Assembly: GCA_023386815.1 (NCBI GenBank)
Contig: JAEWIZ010000025.1
Coordinates: 45,772 to 109,771 of the forward strand
Length of the DNA stretch: 64,000 nt
Source of the DNA: Bacillota bacterium
GTDB taxonomy: Bacteria; Bacillota; Clostridia; Lachnospirales; Lachnospiraceae
Direction of reading: 5' to 3'
Part shown: piece after piece, positions 27,044 to 36,142 of the stretch
How positions within the stretch are numbered: the first letter of the stretch is position 1
Layout: every line of letters begins with the position of its first letter
The notes under the pieces: model-generated
Told to the model about the DNA's origin: nothing
The model's database searches: none
Seen by the model: only the letters and a program-made list of their open reading frames with translations
Program-made: the position numbers and the translations under genes

Positions 27044-27124
27044 AACAGATCTACACAATGGCTAAAGTTTGGTGGCAAGGTAGTGTTCGCCCTGATGTAA
27101 AAATGAGAGAGGAGGCAAAGGCAG

Positions 27125-27232
27125 TTGAAGAAGCTAAAAGAATATGCTGATTTCCTGGTTCAGGCAATCTTACTTGGAGGTGGGATTGCAATCGGCATGG
27201 TGGCAGTATCGAAACTGGCAGCATTGATTTAA
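27125..27232 (+). CDS. 35-residue predicted single-span membrane peptide
   Basis: TTG 27125 follows GAGGAGG with 9-base spacing and the frame ends TAA at 27230-27232. The peptide has a Lys-rich start then one hydrophobic, Gly-rich segment (F-L-V-Q-A-I-L-L-G-G-G-I-A-I-G-M-V). It ends 10 bases before the next gene. Confidence 0.55.
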   Translation: MKKLKEYADFLVQAILLGGGIAIGMVAVSKLAALI

Positions 27233-27242
27233 GGAGGATAAG

Positions 27243-27425
27243 ATGCACAAATCAGTGATGATTAACAATGTAAAGAAGTGCTTGAGATGTGGTACATTTC
27301 ACGGCATGGGCAAGCAGTATTGTCCGGAATGCGGTCGTTACCTTTATATCTGCGGCAGCGTTTATCAACCTAAAATTCAGAGCAAAAAAGAAAACGGACT
27401 TACTGGAACCGCGAATTCCATGTAA
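27243..27425 (+). CDS. Small zinc-ribbon protein
   Basis: A 60-residue protein with C-L-R-C and C-P-E-C-G pairs, the arrangement of a zinc ribbon. AAGGAGGATAAG precedes the ATG. Its role in the early operon is unknown; DNA or protein binding is likely. Confidence 0.65.
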   Translation: MHKSVMINNVKKCLRCGTFHGMGKQYCPECGRYLYICGSVYQPKIQSKKENGLTGTANSM

Positions 27426-27481
27426 GCCCATAACCAAAATATCTTAAGTGCATGATAGCACGGAATTGGAGGATTTGCAAT

Positions 27482-27856
27482 ATGGCAAATGGAATCATAA
27501 GAAAATTGGATGAACTGGGAAGAATAACAATTCCTATAGAAATGAGAAAGGCTACAGGAATAGAAGTTACTATGAATCTCGATCTAGCTATTAAAGATGG
27601 AGTGATTCTCCTTACCAAAGGTAGTGGACGTCATATAGATGAGCTTGGAAGGTATGTTATTCCAATGGAGATCCGTCGAGCTAACGGTTGGGAAACTGGC
27701 CAGGGGTTGGAAGTCTATGTTGAGGATGGAGCTATCTGCATACGGAAGCCTGGGTGTGAATGGTGTTCGAGGACGGATAACCTAGTTGAAATTGACGGTC
27801 ATTGCCTCTGCTGGATGCATGCAGGCAAGGTGGCGGAAAGGGTGATGCAGGGATGA
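27482..27856 (+). CDS. Tandem SpoVT/AbrB-type DNA-binding protein
   Basis: ATG 27482 is placed by GGAGGATTTGCAAT. The 124-residue protein holds two AbrB-like swapped-hairpin units. Unit one is R-K-L-D-E-L-G-R-I-T-I-P-I-E-M-R-K (about 6-22) and unit two is R-H-I-D-E-L-G-R-Y-V-I-P-M-E-I-R-R (about 52-68). A Cys-rich tail (C-E-W-C...C-L-C) follows. Two AbrB units in one chain could pair within a monomer. It likely regulates phage or host transcription. Confidence 0.8.
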   Translation: MANGIIRKLDELGRITIPIEMRKATGIEVTMNLDLAIKDGVILLTKGSGRHIDELGRYVIPMEIRRANGWETGQGLEVYVEDGAICIRKPGCEWCSRTDNLVEIDGHCLCWMHAGKVAERVMQG

Positions 27857-28146
27857 TTGTTCTAAAGAACTGGTTTGTTAAAACTGTTACAAGAAATGTA
27901 TTTCAAGCTCGAGAGTTAGGTGCCAGTGTTCTTAATGGAAATGTATGCGGTCATCCTACTTTCCCAGATGGCTCACTGATCAGTACCTCTCGAATAGTTG
28001 GGATTAAGGACATGGGAGATCACAAGGAGGTCATTACCAAAAGTGGATCAAGATATTCTATATTTCCTGAGGACGTGCTTCCAGATGCAGAGAAGGATTA
28101 CCCAGGTTATTATCAGAAATTAAAGATTATGGAGGGATCAAAATGA
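27853..28146 (+). CDS. Hypothetical early phage protein
   Basis: ATG 27853 forms an ATGA overlap with the AbrB-like gene and its stop overlaps the next start, so it is translationally coupled on both sides. The 97-residue protein is beta-rich with no recognised motif. Confidence 0.65.
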   Translation: MIVLKNWFVKTVTRNVFQARELGASVLNGNVCGHPTFPDGSLISTSRIVGIKDMGDHKEVITKSGSRYSIFPEDVLPDAEKDYPGYYQKLKIMEGSK

Positions 28147-29423
28147 GTATAAAAATTAATAAGCTTGAAATTGAGAATGTAAAGAGAGTAAAGGCGGTCA
28201 AGATAGAGCCGACTGCCAATGGTTTAACCGTTATCGGTGGGAAGAATGGACAGGGTAAGACTTCTGTTTTGGATGCCATTGCCTGGGCACTTGGTGGAGA
28301 AAAGTATCGTCCTTCAGATCCACAGCGTGAAGGATCTGTGATTCCACCTAATTTACATATGGTTATGTCTAACGGCTTAATTATCGATCGTAAGGGTAAG
28401 AATAGCACTCTTAGCGTCATAGATCCTAGCGGTCAGAAAGCCGGTCAGCAGATTCTTAATGAGTTTGTGGAGCAGCTGGCAATTGATCTTCCACGATTCA
28501 TGCAATCCACGAATAAGGAGAAGGCCAACACTCTCCTCCAGATCATAGGAGTAGGAAAACAGCTTGTAGAGCTGGAGTTAAAAGAAACAGAAATTTATAA
28601 CCAGCGCCATGCTATCGGTACGATTGCAGACCAAAAGAAAAAGTTCGCTAAAGAGCAGCTGTATTATCCAGATGCACCTAAGGAACCGGTATCTGCTTCG
28701 GAACTGATTAAGCAACAACAGGATATCTTGGCACGTAACGGGGAAAACAATCGGAAACGCCAAAACTTGCAGTATCTTGAGAACCAGGCCACTGATATTC
28801 AAAGAAGGATCGATGAGCTGCTTGAGAAACAAAAGATAGTACTTACAGATTTGGATACAGCTAGAAAATCAGCGCTAGATCTTCATGACGAAAGTACCGA
28901 GGAGCTAGAACGTAACATTGCTGATATTGAGGAGATCAATCGTAAGGTGAGAACCAACTTAGACAAAGAAAAGGCTGAGGAGGATGCAAAATCCTACGAG
29001 GAACATTACAACCGACTCACCGGAGAGATTAATGCAGTACGCCAGGCTAAAATGGATCTGCTTGCAGGAGCTGATCTTCCACTTCCGGAATTATCTGTTG
29101 TAGAGGGTGAATTAGTTTACAAGGGGCGTAAATGGGACGGAATGAGCGGAGCTGATCAGCTGAAGGTTTCTACTGCCATTGTACGTAAGCTTAATCCTAA
29201 GTGCGGATTTGTACTTTTGGACAAGCTTGAGCAAATGGATACCGACACTTTAAAAGAATTTGGTGATTGGTTGGAACAGGAAGGATTACAGGCTATAGCC
29301 ACCAGAGTAAGTACCGGTGACGAATGCTCTATTGTTATCGAAGATGGGTATGTTGTTGGTCAGGAGCATTTACCTGAACAGGTACCCGAAACTAAAAACA
29401 CATGGAAGGCAGGCGAGTTTTAA
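28143..29423 (+). CDS. Rad50/SMC-like AAA ATPase
   Basis: This 426-residue protein has the N-terminal ABC-type Walker A G-G-K-N-G-Q-G-K-T-S-V-L-D-A-I. A central coiled coil follows (about 180-300), and a C-terminal half with a signature-like M-S-G-A-D-Q-L-K-V-S and Walker B F-V-L-L-D-K-L-E-Q-M. This layout is seen in phage recombination ATPases partnered with Sak4-like proteins. It probably aids DNA end processing or recombination. Confidence 0.85.
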   Translation: MSIKINKLEIENVKRVKAVKIEPTANGLTVIGGKNGQGKTSVLDAIAWALGGEKYRPSDPQREGSVIPPNLHMVMSNGLIIDRKGKNSTLSVIDPSGQKAGQQILNEFVEQLAIDLPRFMQSTNKEKANTLLQIIGVGKQLVELELKETEIYNQRHAIGTIADQKKKFAKEQLYYPDAPKEPVSASELIKQQQDILARNGENNRKRQNLQYLENQATDIQRRIDELLEKQKIVLTDLDTARKSALDLHDESTEELERNIADIEEINRKVRTNLDKEKAEEDAKSYEEHYNRLTGEINAVRQAKMDLLAGADLPLPELSVVEGELVYKGRKWDGMSGADQLKVSTAIVRKLNPKCGFVLLDKLEQMDTDTLKEFGDWLEQEGLQAIATRVSTGDECSIVIEDGYVVGQEHLPEQVPETKNTWKAGEF

Positions 29424-30560
29424 ATGAACATTACGAAAGGAAAATTAGACAGCGCCCAAAAAGTTGTTGTTTATGGTCCAGAGGGGATCGGAAAGTCAAC
29501 CTTTGCTTCACAGTTTCCTGATCCGGTATTTATTGATACGGAAGGTAGTACAAAGAAGTTGGATGTAGCGAGGACACCGAAGCCTAGCAGTTGGACAATG
29601 CTAATGGAACAGGTAAGGTATTTCCGTGACAATCCAAGTAAATGCAGAACTCTTGCTCTAGATACAGCAGATTGGGCAGAAAGACTTTGTATAGAACATA
29701 TCTGCTCTAAATCACAGAAAACCGGGATTGAGGACTTCGGTTACGGAAAAGGCTATACATACCTTGAAGAGGAGTATGGAAGATTACTGAATCTTCTAGA
29801 GGAAGTAGTAGAGCGAGGGGTAAATGTTGTTGTAACTGCTCATGCATCTATGAGAAAGTTTGAACAACCGGACGAGCTAGGAGCTTATGACCGTTGGGAG
29901 CTGAAGCTTGAGAAGAAAACTGCTCCACTGCTGAAGGAATGGGCTGATATGGTTCTGTTTGCTAATTACAAGACTTATGTAGTTAACGTAGACGGTCAGG
30001 GGGCACAGAAGGGCAAGAATAAAGCGCAAGGCGGTAAGAGAGTAATGTATACCACACACCATACCTGCTGGGATGCCAAGAACCGTCATGAACTTGCCGA
30101 AGAACTGCCGTTTGAGTATCAGGCTATTGCGCATTGCATTCCTGAGGGAGTAAAACCTCCGGTATATACTTCGCCAGTTAAAACACCGGATGAACCCCAG
30201 AGAGATGAAAGAGGATACATGAATATTCCTGATGGAACTGGCAAAGAAATTCCTTTTGAAGAAGATCGTAAGAAAGAAAGTGTAGAGCAAAAGCCGCAAA
30301 ATAGTTTGCCCTCTTCAGGCATTCCAAAAGCTTTAGCTGATCTGATGCAGGGAAAGAGCATTACTGAAGCAGATATTATGGAAGTGGTTGCAAGCAAGGG
30401 TTACTTCCCTAAGGATACACCTCTTGCCAAGTGCGGAGATGATTTTATTAATGGATGGGTAGTTCCATTCTTTGATAAAATCTGTGAAATGAGCCGATCA
30501 ATGAAAATTGCACGTGGTGAATTTGTCGGCACTAATCCAGAAGAAATACCATTTAACTAA
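29424..30560 (+). CDS. Sak4-like RecA-fold ATPase (single-strand annealing type)
   Basis: It starts directly after the previous stop. The 378-residue protein has Walker A V-Y-G-P-E-G-I-G-K-S-T, a D-T-E-G motif and a Walker B-like R-T-L-A-L-D-T-A-D-W, matching AAA_24/Sak4 proteins that act with phage SSB in homologous recombination. The C-terminal 120 residues are Pro/Lys-rich and then helical. The neighbouring DUF669 gene and tandem-OB SSB complete the usual recombination set. Confidence 0.88.
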   Translation: MNITKGKLDSAQKVVVYGPEGIGKSTFASQFPDPVFIDTEGSTKKLDVARTPKPSSWTMLMEQVRYFRDNPSKCRTLALDTADWAERLCIEHICSKSQKTGIEDFGYGKGYTYLEEEYGRLLNLLEEVVERGVNVVVTAHASMRKFEQPDELGAYDRWELKLEKKTAPLLKEWADMVLFANYKTYVVNVDGQGAQKGKNKAQGGKRVMYTTHHTCWDAKNRHELAEELPFEYQAIAHCIPEGVKPPVYTSPVKTPDEPQRDERGYMNIPDGTGKEIPFEEDRKKESVEQKPQNSLPSSGIPKALADLMQGKSITEADIMEVVASKGYFPKDTPLAKCGDDFINGWVVPFFDKICEMSRSMKIARGEFVGTNPEEIPFN

Positions 30561-30581
30561 ATAATTTAGCATGAAGGAGAT

Positions 30582-31037
30582 ATGAACATGAGTAATGAAA
30601 TTGAAAGAGAATTAGGTTGGGATGATCAGATTGAGAAAGACGGTGCGGATTTCGTACTGCTTCCAGAAGGTGATTATAATTTTGAAATTACCGGATTTGA
30701 ACGTGGAAGACATAACGGCAGTGATAAACTTCCAGCATGCAATATGGCTACTGTACAAGTAAAGATTGAAGCACCGGAAGGAACTGCTGTAATTAGTCAC
30801 AAACTTTTCTTGCACTCAAAAACTGAGGGTATGCTATGCGCATTCTTTACCTCCATCGGACAACGTAAAAAGGGTGAGAGAGTAAATATGAACTGGAATG
30901 CAGTTGTGGGGTCTGTTGGCAGGTGTAAAGTAGGTACCCGCGTATGGGATGGAAAGACTTACAATGAGATTAAGAAGTTTTATGAGCCGGTCGAAGGGCA
31001 GGCAGCGGGACCACAATGGAAAGCAGGTAATTTCTAA
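30582..31037 (+). CDS. DUF669-family phage protein
   Basis: This 151-residue protein reads like DUF669: E-L-G-W-D-D-Q-I, L-P-E-G-D-Y-N-F-E-I-T-G-F-E-R and K-L-P-A-C-N-M-A. Such genes sit next to Sak4-type ATPases and are thought to bind ssDNA or modulate the recombinase. Its stop overlaps the helicase start (TAATG). Confidence 0.85.
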   Translation: MNMSNEIERELGWDDQIEKDGADFVLLPEGDYNFEITGFERGRHNGSDKLPACNMATVQVKIEAPEGTAVISHKLFLHSKTEGMLCAFFTSIGQRKKGERVNMNWNAVVGSVGRCKVGTRVWDGKTYNEIKKFYEPVEGQAAGPQWKAGNF

Positions 31038-32623
31038 TGGAGCTTAGACCTTACCAGAGAGAAGCAAAGGAAGCTATCTTCTCCGAATGGGCAAAAGGGA
31101 TTCTGAAAACACTCCTGGTGCTGCCAACCGGTACTGGTAAGACAATCGTATTCTCCGGAGTTACGGCTGATTGTGTGCGCAATGGTGAGCGGGTATTAAT
31201 CCTGGCTCACCGGAGCGAGCTCCTAGACCAGGCCGCTGATAAACTCAGCAAATCGACTGGGTTGGGATGTGCAACCGAAAAAGCCGAAGAAACATGTCTT
31301 GGGAGTTGGTTCCGAGTAGTAGTAGGATCCGTTCAGTCTTTAATGAGAGAAAAGCGCCTTATGCAGTTTCCACCTGATTATTTTGATAGCATCATTATTG
31401 ACGAAGCCCACCATTGTATATCAGACGGATACCAGAAAGTACTGCAGCATTTCAGTGAGGCAAAAGTACTTGGTGTAACAGCAACTCCGGACAGAGGAGA
31501 TATGAAGAACCTCGGTACATATTTTGAGTCACTGGCTTACGAGTACACTCTTCCAAAAGCAATCAAAGAAGGATTTCTATCACCAATTAAAGCAATTACG
31601 ATACCTCTTAAGCTTGACCTTTCAGGAGTGGGCCAGCAGGCAGGAGATTTTAAGGCAGCGGATCTTGGGAATGCTCTAGATCCATATTTATACCAGATCG
31701 CAGATGAAATGGTCAAATACTGCATGGACAGAAAGACAGTTGTATTCCTTCCACTCATTAAAACCAGCCAGAAATTCCGAGACATTTTACAAAACAAAGG
31801 TTTCCGTGCTGCTGAGGTAAACGGTGACAGCGGAGATAGAGCAGAGGTACTGGCTGATTTCGATTCAGGAAGGTACAACGTACTGTGTAATTCTATGTTA
31901 CTAACGGAAGGGTGGGACTGCCCGTCAGTTGATTGTATCGTGGTTCTTAGACCAACAAAGGTTAGGGCGCTTTACAGCCAAATGGTAGGGCGCGGTACCC
32001 GACTTAATCCGGGCAAAGAACACCTTCTCCTCCTCGATTTCTTATGGCATACTGAGCGCCATGAATTATGCCATCCAGCACATTTGATCTGTGAAAATGA
32101 AGAAGTAGCTAAGAAAATGACGGAAAACATTGAGGCTGCAGGATGCCCGATTGATATTGAGGTAGCTGAAAAACAGGCTGCTGAGGATGTTGTGGCACAG
32201 AGGGAAGAGGCACTCGCTAAGAAGCTGCAGGAAATGAAGCATCGCAAACGTAAGCTAGTGGATCCACTTCAGTTCGAAATGAGTATTCAGGCTGAGGATC
32301 TAGCCAATTATGTGCCGGCATTCGGTTGGGAAGCGGGACCACCTTCTGAGAAGCAAATACAGACCCTTGAGAAACTTGGTATTTTCCCGGATGAGATAGA
32401 CAATGCCGGTAAAGCTACAAAACTACTTGAGAGACTGGATAAGAGAAGGAGCGAAGGACTTACGACACCGAAGCAGATTCGTTTTCTTGAAGGACGAGGT
32501 TTCGAACATGTGGGGACATGGCCTTTTGATACAGCAAAGAATTTGATCGATAGAATAGCCGCAAACGGATGGCATACACCTCACGATATTATCCCAGGTG
32601 AATACCGGCCGGAACACATCTAA
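31037..32623 (+). CDS. Superfamily 2 DEAD/DEAH-box helicase
   Basis: This 528-residue protein has an N-terminal Q-like R-P-Y-Q-R-E-A, Walker A P-T-G-T-G-K-T, the D-E-A-H box (I-I-D-E-A-H-H), motif III T-A-T-P and the C-terminal motif VI Q-M-V-G-R-G-T-R-L. The last 100 residues carry a repeated K-Q-I-R-F-L-E/K-Q-I-Q-T-L-E element. It is typical of phage replication helicases and unwinds duplex or branched DNA. Confidence 0.93.
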   Translation: MELRPYQREAKEAIFSEWAKGILKTLLVLPTGTGKTIVFSGVTADCVRNGERVLILAHRSELLDQAADKLSKSTGLGCATEKAEETCLGSWFRVVVGSVQSLMREKRLMQFPPDYFDSIIIDEAHHCISDGYQKVLQHFSEAKVLGVTATPDRGDMKNLGTYFESLAYEYTLPKAIKEGFLSPIKAITIPLKLDLSGVGQQAGDFKAADLGNALDPYLYQIADEMVKYCMDRKTVVFLPLIKTSQKFRDILQNKGFRAAEVNGDSGDRAEVLADFDSGRYNVLCNSMLLTEGWDCPSVDCIVVLRPTKVRALYSQMVGRGTRLNPGKEHLLLLDFLWHTERHELCHPAHLICENEEVAKKMTENIEAAGCPIDIEVAEKQAAEDVVAQREEALAKKLQEMKHRKRKLVDPLQFEMSIQAEDLANYVPAFGWEAGPPSEKQIQTLEKLGIFPDEIDNAGKATKLLERLDKRRSEGLTTPKQIRFLEGRGFEHVGTWPFDTAKNLIDRIAANGWHTPHDIIPGEYRPEHI

Positions 32624-32642
32624 ACAGGAAGAGGTAGTTTAA

Positions 32643-34871
32643 ATGGTAGAAAAGCAACAATATGATTTAACAGAATTATTAGCATATATAGATCCTTCAT
32701 TCCTTGATTATCAAGAGTGGGTCAATGTAGGAATGGCTCTGAAGGAAGCCGGATATACTGCCTCTGACTGGGATAACTGGAGCAGAAAGGATACGAAACG
32801 TTATCATTCTAATGAGTGCTTTCGCAAGTGGGACACCTTTCGTGGTGCATCTACTCCAGTTACTGCCGGCACAATTGTTCAGATGGCTAAGGATAACGGA
32901 TGGGAACCCTATTACACGGATGATAGTCATGAGATAGGTTGGGACGACATTATAGGTTCCAGAGACGGTGTGGTAGTAGATCGTAGCTGGATAGAAGGTA
33001 AAGAGATTTTTGAGCCGGGAGAGTCTTGGAATCCGGTTGGTCAGCTCGTAAAGTATCTGGAAACCCTGTTTGATTCAACAGAAAATGTTGGTTATGTTAC
33101 GGCAAGTTGGGAGAAAGACGGTAAATTTCTACCTACACAGGGTAACTGGGACAGGACAGCTGGTGAGTTAATACAGCAGCTGAACAAGTGCAACGGTGAC
33201 ATAGGATCTGTATTCGGAGATTATAAACCCGAAGTAGGAGCTTGGATAAGATTTAACCCATTGGATGGCAAGGGTGTTAAAAACGAAAATGTAACTGAGT
33301 TCAAATATGCTCTTGTGGAATCGGATGACATGGATCTCGATAAGCAGAATGCAATTATGAGGGAATTGGAGCTTCCAATCGCCTGCTTGGTGCATTCCGG
33401 AAAGAAAAGTATCCATGCAATAGTAAGAGTTGATGCATCCAATTATGACGAATACAGGAAACGTGTTGATTATCTTTATGAGGTGTGTAAGAAAAACGGT
33501 CTGAAGGTTGACACCCAGAATAAGAACCCTTCAAGGCTCTCTAGAATGCCTGGTGTTATGCGCAATGGTCAGAAGCAGTTCCTGATCGATACTAACATAG
33601 GTAAGGAATCTTGGAACGTCTGGAAAGAATGGATTGAAGGAATTAATGATGATCTTCCGGAACCGGAGAGTATAGCATCTTTCTGGGATAACCTTCCTGA
33701 GCTGTCTCCCACTTTGATTGATGGCATATTAAGGCAAGGACATAAGATGTTGATTGCGGGACCATCGAAAGCGGGTAAGTCATTCCTTCAGATAGAAATG
33801 TGTATTGCAATAGCCGAAGGTCGTACCTGGTTAAACTGGCAGTGTGCCAAGGGCAAGGTTATGTATGTAAACCTGGAGCTTGACCGTGCAAGCTGCCTTC
33901 ACCGTTTTAAGGATGTGTATGCAGCCCTTGGATGGGATCCGAAGAATGTAAGCAATATAGATATCTGGAACCTACGTGGTAAATCGGTACCAATGGATAA
34001 ATTGGCACCAAAACTTGTTAGAAGAGCCGCTAAGAAAAACTACATAGCAATTGTAATAGATCCAATCTACAAGGTAATTACCGGTGATGAAAACAGCGCT
34101 GATCAGATGGCTCATTTCTGTAACCAGTTCGATAAGGTAGCCGCAGAGCTTGGTTGTGCAGTTATTTACTGTCATCATCATAGCAAGGGCAGCCAGGGAG
34201 GTAAGAAGAGTATGGATCGTGCATCCGGATCCGGAGTGTTTGCCAGGGATCCCGATGCCCTACTAGATCTGGTGGAGCTTGAGCCGACAGAAGCACTTGT
34301 CAAGCAGGAAATTAATAAGGCGGTAAGTCAGTTATGCGTAGACCGATTGGATGAGTTTAATCCGGATTATGAACCTTCACAGGATGATATGTGTAGCCAG
34401 AGCGCTATGCTAAAGCTTTGTGAACGCCTTATGCCTAGTTCAAAGTATAAAGAGCTGATGCAAGAGGTATCCGCGCTGGAAAAGGCAGTGAAACAACGTA
34501 CAGCATGGCGTATCGAAGGCACATTGAGAGAGTTCCCTAGCTTTGACCCGTTGAATCTATGGTTTATCTATCCGGTGCATCATGTAGATCGGATTGGAAG
34601 CCTAAAGGATTTTTTAGCTGATGGAGAGTTTACCTCAAAAGGATCCCCTTATCGTAGGAATTTTGGTAAGAAGAAATCACCAGAGGATATAAAAAAGGAA
34701 AAAAATGAGTCATTAGAACATCATTTTGAATCCTGTTTTAGTTTTAATAATGGAAAAGTTACTGTACAGGAACTTGCAGAAGCAATGGGAGTAACGGAAA
34801 AAACTGTAAGAAATCGTTTGAAAGAACATGGTGGTTTCTGGATAGATGAGAGTGAAATCGGTAAAAAATAG
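32643..34871 (+). CDS. Prim-pol/helicase replication protein (PriCT-2, AEP-like, RepA-like ATPase)
   Basis: This 742-residue multidomain protein has three parts plus a tail. Residues 1-90 resemble PriCT-2 (D-Y-Q-E-W-V-N-V-G-M-A-L-K-E-A-G). Residues about 135-330 resemble an archaeo-eukaryotic primase core (V-E-S-D-D-M-D, H-S-G-K-K-S-I-H, N-P-S-R-L-S-R-M-P-G). Residues about 350-560 form a RepA/RecA-like ATPase (I-A-G-P-S-K-A-G-K-S, V-I-D-P-I-Y-K-V, Y-C-H-H-H-S-K-G). A C-terminal HTH-like segment (V-T-E-K-T-V-R-N-R-L-K) ends it. It likely recognises the adjacent origin, primes and unwinds. Confidence 0.88.
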   Translation: MVEKQQYDLTELLAYIDPSFLDYQEWVNVGMALKEAGYTASDWDNWSRKDTKRYHSNECFRKWDTFRGASTPVTAGTIVQMAKDNGWEPYYTDDSHEIGWDDIIGSRDGVVVDRSWIEGKEIFEPGESWNPVGQLVKYLETLFDSTENVGYVTASWEKDGKFLPTQGNWDRTAGELIQQLNKCNGDIGSVFGDYKPEVGAWIRFNPLDGKGVKNENVTEFKYALVESDDMDLDKQNAIMRELELPIACLVHSGKKSIHAIVRVDASNYDEYRKRVDYLYEVCKKNGLKVDTQNKNPSRLSRMPGVMRNGQKQFLIDTNIGKESWNVWKEWIEGINDDLPEPESIASFWDNLPELSPTLIDGILRQGHKMLIAGPSKAGKSFLQIEMCIAIAEGRTWLNWQCAKGKVMYVNLELDRASCLHRFKDVYAALGWDPKNVSNIDIWNLRGKSVPMDKLAPKLVRRAAKKNYIAIVIDPIYKVITGDENSADQMAHFCNQFDKVAAELGCAVIYCHHHSKGSQGGKKSMDRASGSGVFARDPDALLDLVELEPTEALVKQEINKAVSQLCVDRLDEFNPDYEPSQDDMCSQSAMLKLCERLMPSSKYKELMQEVSALEKAVKQRTAWRIEGTLREFPSFDPLNLWFIYPVHHVDRIGSLKDFLADGEFTSKGSPYRRNFGKKKSPEDIKKEKNESLEHHFESCFSFNNGKVTVQELAEAMGVTEKTVRNRLKEHGGFWIDESEIGKK

Positions 34872-35140
34872 GTTAGGGAAAGGGAAAATTAATCGAGTTT
34901 TTCCCTAGGGAAAAGAGAAAATTAATCGAGAAATTCCCTAAGTCAAAAAAGACGTTTATCGATAAGTTATCGAGAATTTCCCTCGTAGGGAAAAAGTCGA
35001 TTGCAATCGAGAATTTCCCTAGGGAAAGAAAAGATATATATATAAATATATATGTCGTTTCACTTTCCCTACGGTCAAGGGGAAAAGAAGTTGTGCGAAT
35101 GCTGACGCACAACAACTACTTTCCCTTCCCTTGACAAAAA
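34872..35140. other. Candidate phage replication origin (iterons, AT-rich element, inverted repeats)
   Basis: Four direct copies of a TTAATCGAG-NNN-TTCCCTAGGGAAA-like unit lie at 34889-34914, 34922-34942, 34965-34995 and 35004-35028. TTCCCT/AGGGAA is dense throughout. A 14-base palindrome TCGATTGCAATCGA (34997-35010), an AT-only stretch (about 35034-35052) and a perfect 8-bp inverted repeat (GTTGTGCG 35090-35097, CGCACAAC 35106-35113) accompany them. The element directly follows the prim-pol/helicase gene, the usual place for a phage origin. Operator function is the alternative. Confidence 0.7.
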
Positions 35141-35187
35141 CAATTTTCAAAAATCAGCTTAATTTCATACGTTAAAGGAGTGAAGTT

Positions 35188-35451
35188 ATGAAAGTTAAAA
35201 ATAAAAACACAGGAGCACTTGGATATAGTGGAAAATTAAATACACATGGTCTAGGTGAAATGATTGTTTACTATGAAGAGGGTGATTGCTCATCGGAATA
35301 CATCAAAGATTATGATGCATTCATTGAAAGTGAAAATGAGTGGATAGATATGGGTGAAGCTTTTCAACAGAATTTAATTATCACTGACAATTACAATGTT
35401 GATTTTCGTGAACCTGTAAATGCAGACGAAAAGAAGAGAGGCTGGTATTGA
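35188..35451 (+). CDS. Hypothetical phage protein
   Basis: ATG 35188 follows AAAGGAGTGAAGTT. The 87-residue acidic protein has no recognised domain. Its stop overlaps the RusA start (TGATG). Confidence 0.65.
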   Translation: MKVKNKNTGALGYSGKLNTHGLGEMIVYYEEGDCSSEYIKDYDAFIESENEWIDMGEAFQQNLIITDNYNVDFREPVNADEKKRGWY

Positions 35452-35849
35452 TGAATGTTAGCTTTTTCCTCCCGATGAAGCCGCCGACAGTCACGCACCA
35501 GGAGAAGCAAGTACATGTCGTAAACGGTAAACCTGTATTCTATGAACCGGATGAACTTAAAGCAGCAAGATCTAAACTGGAAGCACATCTTGCACCCTAT
35601 AGGCCGGGAGTATATTGCACCGGTGCAGTAAGGTTGGTAGTAAAGTGGTGCTTCCCAAGAGGTAAGCATAAGGCTAATACCTATAAAACTACGAAACCGG
35701 ATACAGATAACCTTCAGAAGCTGCTCAAAGATGTTATGACAGGTCTAGGATTCTGGAAGGATGATGCATTGGTTGCTTCGGAGATCGTGGAGAAGTTCTG
35801 GGCGGAGATCCCTGGCATATACATATCAATTTCAAGTCTGGAGGAGTAA
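35451..35849 (+). CDS. RusA-like Holliday junction resolvase
   Basis: This 132-residue protein shows the RusA acidic core K-P-D-T-D-N-L-Q-K-L-L-K-D-V-M-T-G-L-G-F-W-K-D-D-A-spaced Asp residues, and the N-terminal F-F-L-P-M-K-P-P-T. It cleaves four-way junctions and resolves concatemers before packaging. Length matches the family. Confidence 0.9.
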   Translation: MNVSFFLPMKPPTVTHQEKQVHVVNGKPVFYEPDELKAARSKLEAHLAPYRPGVYCTGAVRLVVKWCFPRGKHKANTYKTTKPDTDNLQKLLKDVMTGLGFWKDDALVASEIVEKFWAEIPGIYISISSLEE

Positions 35850-35851
35850 GA

Positions 35852-36085
35852 ATGGCAAATGTACCGGATCATGAGACAGTCAAAAAGATGATGAATGAGT
35901 TATACAACGGCTTTTACCTTAAATGGCGTAATACGTTGACACCAGAGAATTCTGATCAGATGCGCAAGGAAATGATAGAGATTGATCATAGATATGATTG
36001 TCAGTTCTGCCGTGATATTCTGGCCGGATTAGTGGAAAGTATGGAAGAAGAGTATAGAAAAAAGTGCCTTAATGATGGGCATTAA
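35852..36085 (+). CDS. Hypothetical phage protein
   Basis: A 77-residue, probably helical protein beginning 2 bases after the RusA stop, with GGAGG upstream. It has one C-Q-F-C pair. The gene's end is part of a hairpin (AAGTGCCTTAATG 36062-36074 with CATTAAGACACTT 36080-36092, one mismatch) that could stop transcription, although no T run follows. Confidence 0.6.
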   Translation: MANVPDHETVKKMMNELYNGFYLKWRNTLTPENSDQMRKEMIEIDHRYDCQFCRDILAGLVESMEEEYRKKCLNDGH

Positions 36086-36142
36086 GACACTTGCTCTAGA
36101 ATGGCATAGTATGACCTTCTTATCCGAAATTTATAATATGAA

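Noticed and set aside
27058..27150. 30-codon ORF starting M-A-K-V-W-W
   Set aside because: No Shine-Dalgarno sequence; its 3' end overlaps a better-supported TTG ORF at 27125.
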